From: an uncultured Eubacteriales bacterium
GTDB lineage: Bacteria > Bacillota > Clostridia > Oscillospirales > Acutalibacteraceae
Length of the DNA: 64,000 nucleotides
Direction: 5' to 3'
Assembly: GCA_905198155.1 (NCBI GenBank)
Contig: CAJKBQ010000002.1
Span: forward strand, 1 to 64,000
Position 1 is the stretch's first letter. Each line of letters begins with the position of its first letter. Position numbers and translations under genes: made by a program. This document shows positions 59,182 to 64,000 of this stretch, in pieces. Below the pieces are notes generated by a model. The model had not been told where the DNA came from, made no database searches, and was given only the letters and a program-made list of their open reading frames with translations.

Positions 59182-60195
59182 ATGTATAACAGATATTTGA
59201 TTACCGGCGCCACCGGCTTTCTCGGTCGGGCAATCGTTGAGGAACTGGTACGCCGCAATGAACGGGTAGACGCACTGGTGTTGCATAATGACCCTTGTGC
59301 TGCTTTACTCCCGGAAGGGGTTCATACAGTCATCGGCAATGTATGCGAAGATGACTCGCTTGCGCAGTTCTTTGCAGATGCTGATAACAACACCTGCGTC
59401 ATTCACTGCGCCGGCATTATCTCCGTCGCCTCAAGATCCGGCTCAAAGCTCTATCAGGTCAATATCGGCGGCACCTGTAAGGTCGTCCGGCAATGCTTGG
59501 AGCGTCACATAGGAAAAATGATCTACGTCAGTTCTGTACACGCCATACCGGAAAAACCGAAGAATTGCGTCATTACAGAGGATTGCGAATTTTCTCCGGG
59601 ACTTGTAGACGGCGATTATGCCAAAAGCAAAGCAGCTGCAACGGAATTGGTCTTTAGTGCAGCACAGCAGGGGCTTAACGTCAGCATTGTTTTTCCCTCC
59701 GGAATCATCGGTCCCGGTGATGTGTTAGGCGGAAGCTTTACATCAATGGCAAAGTCCTTTCTCGCCGGGAAACTGCCCTTTGCCGTGCACGGCGGGTATG
59801 ATTTTGTAGATGTACGGGATGTGGCCAAAGGAATTCTGGCTTGCGCGGAAAACGGCGAGCCGGGCAAGGGTTACATTCTGTCCGGACATTACATCACCAT
59901 CCGCAGGATGCTGCAGATCGTCAGAAAGGCTGCCAAACTGATATATCGTCCCATATGTTTGCCGTTAAAACTCGCAAGACTTGCAGCTCCGTACTGTGAA
60001 CGCCGTTGCCTGAAAGAGAAAAAGCCGCTTTTCTTCACGCCTTATTCTGTTGCGGTTCTTGGTTCAAACGGACGGTTTACCCATGATGCCGCGACGGAGA
60101 GCTTTGCCTATCGGCCGCGCCCGATCGAGGAGACCTTGCGGGATATGACCGCCTGGCTTGTCAGACAAAAGGCAAAAGCTGACAGCGCACTTTAA
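59182..60195 (+). CDS. NAD-dependent epimerase/dehydratase (extended SDR)
   Basis: 337 residues: Rossmann GATGFLG near 9-15, then VIHCAGIIS, VSSVHAI and the YxxxK pair in DGDYAKSKAAAT, typical of extended SDRs such as dihydroflavonol-reductase-like proteins. GGGAGG precedes the ATG at 59182; an upstream in-frame ATG at 59092 is rejected. It is paired with the divergent TetR gene that probably represses it. The substrate is unknown. Confidence 0.87.
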   Translation: MYNRYLITGATGFLGRAIVEELVRRNERVDALVLHNDPCAALLPEGVHTVIGNVCEDDSLAQFFADADNNTCVIHCAGIISVASRSGSKLYQVNIGGTCKVVRQCLERHIGKMIYVSSVHAIPEKPKNCVITEDCEFSPGLVDGDYAKSKAAATELVFSAAQQGLNVSIVFPSGIIGPGDVLGGSFTSMAKSFLAGKLPFAVHGGYDFVDVRDVAKGILACAENGEPGKGYILSGHYITIRRMLQIVRKAAKLIYRPICLPLKLARLAAPYCERRCLKEKKPLFFTPYSVAVLGSNGRFTHDAATESFAYRPRPIEETLRDMTAWLVRQKAKADSAL

Positions 60196-60456
60196 GGGGA
60201 ATGTGTTCATTTGTAAAATTATTCTAACTGTCTCCGCCTGACACGCCGCAGCAGACTTGGTTTCCTTGCTTTTCTGCCGTTGCTATAGAATAAAGACAAA
60301 TCAACCGCTCTTTCCGTCTGAAATACGTCCCGGCAACTCCGTGCCTCTGCATTCACCCGCACTCCCGGCATCACATCAGAGCCCTATCGTTTTCAAGGCT
60401 CGGCACGGCTTTTCTTCATTCCCACCTATTCATCATTTAACAACAGAGGTTCGATT

Positions 60457-61128
60457 ATGCGCAAGATACTGTTAGTGGAAGACGATAAGACGATCGTCGC
60501 CAACCTGACCGAATATCTGAACAGTGCAGGATATATTGTCCGAAGCGTGTCCGGACAGTCTGCCGCTATGGCGGTGCTGGCGGAAGAAAAGGCGGATCTG
60601 GTGTTGCTTGATGTGTCATTGGCCGAAGGCAACGGCTTTTCCGCGTGCAACGCTATCAAATCCGAATTTGACTTGCCCGTCATTTTCCTGACCGCCTCCG
60701 GAGATGAGTACAGCACCGTAACGGGCTTTGACCTGGGTGCCGACGATTATATTCCCAAACCGTTCCGTCCCAGGGAACTGGTGTCCCGCATCAAAAACGT
60801 GCTCCGCCTGACCGGCGGCACGGGAAAAACCGTGAAGCTTGGCAGCGTGGTTGTGGATACCGAAAAAGGCACGGCATCCAGGCACAACCGGGATCTGTTT
60901 CTTTCTGCGCTGGAGTACCGTCTCCTGCTGTTTTTCATCAACAACCGGGGCATTGTGCTGTCCCGCGAGCGGCTTCTGGACGCCATATGGGATGCGGCCG
61001 GCGAATATGTCAATGACAATACGCTGACGGTATATATCAAGCGGCTGCGCGAAAAAATCGAGGACGACCCCGCTGAGCCGAAAATCATTCAGACGGTTCG
61101 CGGGATCGGGTACAAGGTGGACGCATGA
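60457..61128 (+). CDS. OmpR/VanR-type response regulator
   Basis: 223 residues: receiver with D9-D10 and D52 (LVLLDVSL), PKPFRPRELVSR, then a winged helix (LSALEYRLLLFFINNRGIVL ... VYIKRLREKIEDDPAEPKII). The stop overlaps the kinase start (ATGA). The 260 bp upstream holds no gene. With the kinase and ABC genes it forms the common resistance/sensing layout of Firmicutes. Confidence 0.93.
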   Translation: MRKILLVEDDKTIVANLTEYLNSAGYIVRSVSGQSAAMAVLAEEKADLVLLDVSLAEGNGFSACNAIKSEFDLPVIFLTASGDEYSTVTGFDLGADDYIPKPFRPRELVSRIKNVLRLTGGTGKTVKLGSVVVDTEKGTASRHNRDLFLSALEYRLLLFFINNRGIVLSRERLLDAIWDAAGEYVNDNTLTVYIKRLREKIEDDPAEPKIIQTVRGIGYKVDA

Positions 61129-62126
61129 TCAATCTGCTGAAAAACAAAGAAGTGCAAAAACCCCTGCTGTGTCAGGCTTTGGTTTCTGCGGCTGCCTGCA
61201 CGGCCTGTTTCTGCTTCGATGCGCGCGCCGGATGGATTGCCGCCGTTCTTTCGCTGTCCCTCATGCTGATTTATACCATCAGTACATACAGCCGCTATCT
61301 GCGGCTTGCCGCCCTGGCCGACCGCATCAATCAGATCCTGCACGGCGGCGCAATCGACTTTGACCGCTGTGCCGAAGGGGAACTGAGCATCCTTCACAGC
61401 GAAATTTACAAAATGACCGTCCGTCTGCGCGGGCAGCAGCAGACGCTGACAAAGGAAAAAGAATATCTGGCCAATTCGCTTGCGGACATCTCCCACCAGA
61501 TCCGCACCCCCCTGACCGCCATCAACCTGCTGCTTGGGCTGCTGTCGGAACCGAACCTGACCGACGAACGGCGGCATTCGCTTATTCATGAGCTTTACGG
61601 GCTGCTGACCCGCATCGACTGGCTGATCACCACGCTGCTGAAAATTTCCATGCTGGACGCCGGTACGGCGCAGTTCCGGGCGGAACGAACCAGCCTGGAA
61701 ACCCTGATCCAAAAATCCTGCGCCCCGCTGCTCATTCCCATCGAGCTGCGCGGGCAGCAGCTGCGGATCCGTGCAGACGGCGATTTTTCCGGCGATTTGG
61801 CGTGGACGTGCGAAGCCGTCGGCAATATCGTCAAAAACTGCATGGAGCACACCCCGGCAGGCGGCACCATCGAAATCATCGCGCAAGAAAACGCCCTGTA
61901 TTCCGAAATTGTGATCCGCGACAACGGCACCGGCATCCCCCCGGAAGATCTGCCCCACATTTTCGAGCGCTTTTACAAAGGCAAAAACACCGACAGCAAA
62001 AGCTTTGGGATCGGGCTTGCACTGTCCCGCATGATCATAACCGGTCAGGGCGGAACCGTAAAAGCCGCAAACCGAAAACCGGCGGGCGCCGTATTCTCCA
62101 TCCGCTTTTACAAGGGAACCGTCTGA
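61125..62126 (+). CDS. sensor histidine kinase (short, two-helix)
   Basis: 333 residues: two adjacent N-terminal helices (about 15-50) with almost no extracytoplasmic loop, a linker, H-box ADISHQIRTPL with H124, and ATPase boxes NCMEHTPAGG, DNGTGIPPEDL and FGIGLALS. Kinases of this intramembrane-sensing shape usually read the state of a neighbouring ABC transporter. It overlaps the regulator gene by 4 bp. Confidence 0.92.
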   Translation: MINLLKNKEVQKPLLCQALVSAAACTACFCFDARAGWIAAVLSLSLMLIYTISTYSRYLRLAALADRINQILHGGAIDFDRCAEGELSILHSEIYKMTVRLRGQQQTLTKEKEYLANSLADISHQIRTPLTAINLLLGLLSEPNLTDERRHSLIHELYGLLTRIDWLITTLLKISMLDAGTAQFRAERTSLETLIQKSCAPLLIPIELRGQQLRIRADGDFSGDLAWTCEAVGNIVKNCMEHTPAGGTIEIIAQENALYSEIVIRDNGTGIPPEDLPHIFERFYKGKNTDSKSFGIGLALSRMIITGQGGTVKAANRKPAGAVFSIRFYKGTV

Positions 62127-62148
62127 CCGACGGCTCCTTTTTTCGCAA

Positions 62149-62164
62149 AGTGACGGATCCGTCA
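62149..62164. promoter_or_regulatory. palindrome upstream of the ABC operon
   Basis: AGTGACGGATCCGTCACT (about 62148-62165) is a perfect 18-bp palindrome 70 bp before the ABC start, followed by a GTCACC half-repeat and TGTATCATAAAG as a possible -10. It is a candidate site for the upstream response regulator. Confidence 0.55.
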
Positions 62165-62234
62165 CTTCGGAGTCACCTGATTGTCACCTCGGCATTGTAT
62201 CATAAAGGGGTAAAAAGCGAAAGGAGCAGTTCAT

Positions 62235-62918
62235 ATGGAAATTTTACGCGTTGAAAACCTGACAAAAATATACGGCAAAGGCGCAAACGAGGTGCGGGCG
62301 CTGGACGGCGTATCCTTTTCGGTAAATAAAGGGTCGTTCGTTGCCGTGATCGGGCCTTCCGGCTCCGGCAAATCCACCCTGCTGCATATCCTCGGCGGAG
62401 TGGATCGCCCCACAAGCGGCCGGGTGTTTGTGGACGGGAAGGACGTGTATGCACAGAATGAAGACCAGCTTGCCATCTTCCGCCGCCGTCAGGTGGGGCT
62501 GATCTATCAGTTTTATAACCTGATCCCGGTGCTGAACGTCACGGAAAACATTGCTCTGCCGGTTCTGATGGACGGGCAGAAAATCAATCGCGAAAGGCTT
62601 TCCGAGCTGATGACCGTTCTGAAGCTCACCGGGCGCGAGAATCACCTGCCCAACCAGCTTTCCGGCGGTCAGCAGCAGCGGGTGTCCATCGGACGCGCCC
62701 TGATGAATGCACCCGCCGTGGTGCTGGCCGACGAACCCACCGGGAACCTGGATTCCAAAAGCAGCCAGGAGATCGTCGAGCTGCTGAAATTTTCAAATCG
62801 GGCATACGGGCAGACGCTCATCGTCATCACGCACGACGAAAGCATCGCGCTGCAGGCCGACCGCATCCTCTCCATCGAGGACGGGCAGATCACCGGGGAC
62901 GAGGTGATCCGCAGATGA
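62235..62918 (+). CDS. ABC transporter ATP-binding protein (BceA/MacB type)
   Basis: 227 residues: Walker A GPSGSGKST (40-48), Q-loop IYQFYNLIPVLNVTEN, signature LSGGQQQRVSIGRAL, Walker B VVLADEPTGNLD and the switch in ITHDES. AAAGGAGC lies upstream of the ATG. It overlaps the permease start (ATGA). It is likely under the upstream two-component system; GTGACGGATCCGTCAC at about 62149-62164 is a perfect palindrome in the intergenic region. Confidence 0.93.
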   Translation: MEILRVENLTKIYGKGANEVRALDGVSFSVNKGSFVAVIGPSGSGKSTLLHILGGVDRPTSGRVFVDGKDVYAQNEDQLAIFRRRQVGLIYQFYNLIPVLNVTENIALPVLMDGQKINRERLSELMTVLKLTGRENHLPNQLSGGQQQRVSIGRALMNAPAVVLADEPTGNLDSKSSQEIVELLKFSNRAYGQTLIVITHDESIALQADRILSIEDGQITGDEVIRR

Positions 62919-64000
62919 ATGTTTTCAACAGAATCACCCTGGCATCGCTGAAAAAGAACCGCACCCGATCCATCGTCACGATCATCGGCATCATGCTTTC
63001 TGCGGCAATGATCTGTGCGTCTGCGACCTTTGTTTCCAGTATGCAGAACTTCGTGCTGCGGTACGAAATCCACAACAGCGGGGACTGGCATGGTGCGGTT
63101 TACGACGCCGCATATAAGGACTATGAGGACATCCGCGATTCCGGCAGGGTTTCCTCCGCCGCCTATGCGCAGGTTCTGGGTTATGCGAAGATCGACAGCG
63201 CCAACGAGCGCAAGCCCTACCTGTACCTGCTCGGCGGCGACCTTGCATCCGGTTATTTTGATACGATGCCGGTGCATCTCATTTCGGGCACACTGCCGAA
63301 AAATCAATCAGAAATTATTTTACCGGAACATCTTTTGACCAGCGGCAAAGTGAACTATTCGGTCGGCGACACCGTCACGCTTGATGTGGGTGACAGGACG
63401 CTTGACGGCAAAAGGCTGGAACAGGACACGCCCGTATACACCTATGACAGCAAAACGCATACGGAGGTTATGAGCAGCGAAAGGCTCGAAAACACCGAAC
63501 CGAGAACCTACACAGTGGTCGGTATCTATGAAAGACCTGCCTTTGAGGACTACGCCGCGCCCGGGTACACAGCGCTGACGACGGCTGATCCTGCGCCCGG
63601 CAGCGAAATGCCGATCCATTGCTGGTTCAAAATGAAAAAGCCCGCCGAAGTATACGCCTTTATGAAAACAATGGGGTACACGGACACCCACGACTATGCC
63701 TACAATACAAAAGTGCTGCTGTATTCGGGCGCCGCCCGGTTCGATTCCTTTCTCTCCGCGTTTTACAGCCTTGCCGCCATTATCATCGGGCTGATCGTGT
63801 TCGGTTCTGTATCGCTCATCTACAATGCGTTTTCCATTTCCGTTTCGGAAAGAACCAAGCAGTTCGGTCTGCTGACCTCGGTGGGCGCTACCGCAAAACA
63901 GCTGCGGAAAATGGTGCTGTTTGAAGCTTTGGCGGTCAGTGCCGTCGGCATCCCGCTGGGCATTCTGGTGGGCATCGGCGGCATCGGCATCACGCTGCTT
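62915..64000 (+). CDS. ABC transporter permease, FtsX type (3' end beyond window)
   Basis: The first 362 residues are visible: an N-terminal helix (about 18-40), a large extracytoplasmic domain (45-270) and the first FtsX helices (LAAIIIGLIVFGSVSLIYNA, then SERTKQFGLLTSVGATAKQL). The start overlaps the ATPase stop. A complete BceB-like permease would be 650-850 residues, so about half is missing from the window. Probable role: antimicrobial-peptide sensing or removal. Confidence 0.88.
   Translation, partial: MNVFNRITLASLKKNRTRSIVTIIGIMLSAAMICASATFVSSMQNFVLRYEIHNSGDWHGAVYDAAYKDYEDIRDSGRVSSAAYAQVLGYAKIDSANERKPYLYLLGGDLASGYFDTMPVHLISGTLPKNQSEIILPEHLLTSGKVNYSVGDTVTLDVGDRTLDGKRLEQDTPVYTYDSKTHTEVMSSERLENTEPRTYTVVGIYERPAFEDYAAPGYTALTTADPAPGSEMPIHCWFKMKKPAEVYAFMKTMGYTDTHDYAYNTKVLLYSGAARFDSFLSAFYSLAAIIIGLIVFGSVSLIYNAFSISVSERTKQFGLLTSVGATAKQLRKMVLFEALAVSAVGIPLGILVGIGGIGITLL

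Overview
The window looks like the chromosome of a GC-rich, spore-forming, gut-type Clostridia (Firmicutes; Oscillospirales-like is an inference). Reasons: a yqfC-yqfD-phoH-ybeY-dgkA sporulation/RNA-maturation operon, YlbJ-like and YtvI-like sporulation membrane proteins, strong AAGGAGG ribosome sites, many near-consensus sigma-A promoters with 17-bp spacers, host-glycan enzymes (GH29, GH35), and an abundant palindromic repeat family with GGCAACTCCCTCAG ends. Layout: 1-5.3 kb is a minus-strand operon whose yqfC and yqfD are pushed apart by two copies of this repeat, with a larger repeat array at the left edge. 5.4-9.3 kb carries a YlbJ-like protein, a tiny Cys-rich protein and an unrecognised 801-residue zinc-ribbon/degenerate P-loop/repeat protein. 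9.5-14.5 kb holds a MurE-like ligase and a phospholipid set (flippase-like, pssA, psd, PAP2). 14.5-15.1 kb is an integrase remnant beside tRNA-Ala. 15.2-18.6 kb is a sugar locus (PfkB kinase, AraC, alpha-fucosidase). 18.9-21.6 kb is a lower-GC stand-alone SF1 helicase-nuclease, a defence candidate. 21.6-24.7 kb has a sugar isomerase-like protein, SEC-C methionine aminopeptidase and Xaa-Pro peptidase. 24.7-33.1 kb is a one-strand metal block: two FeoA, FeoB, FeoB-associated Cys-rich protein, a DtxR-like regulator, an ABC/FtsX exporter, a one-helix protein, an HMA protein, DUF2325 and DUF3793, with six related 18-bp palindromes. 33.6-49.3 kb is carbohydrate metabolism and regulation (xylose-isomerase-like, GH35, two Gfo/Idh/MocA, AraC, LacI, RpiB-like), plus a sugar transferase, a frameshifted RNA methyltransferase, two GNATs, a DMT transporter, a serine hydrolase and YtvI. 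From about 49.5 kb the base composition drops and remnants accumulate: a truncated LuxR gene, an IS30 end and fused gene stubs. Between them sit accessory modules: DHHW/MBOAT/DUF4358, a two-component system facing a CD1871A/4Fe-4S/TlpA redox set, DUF1003, a TetR/epimerase pair, and at the right edge a two-component/ABC pair running off the window. Working together: the metal block looks like one iron-responsive regulon spread over at least three transcription units; the sugar loci pair a local regulator with enzymes; the right third looks assembled by horizontal transfer and deletion. GC and family statements come from reading the sequence, not from computed values or searches.
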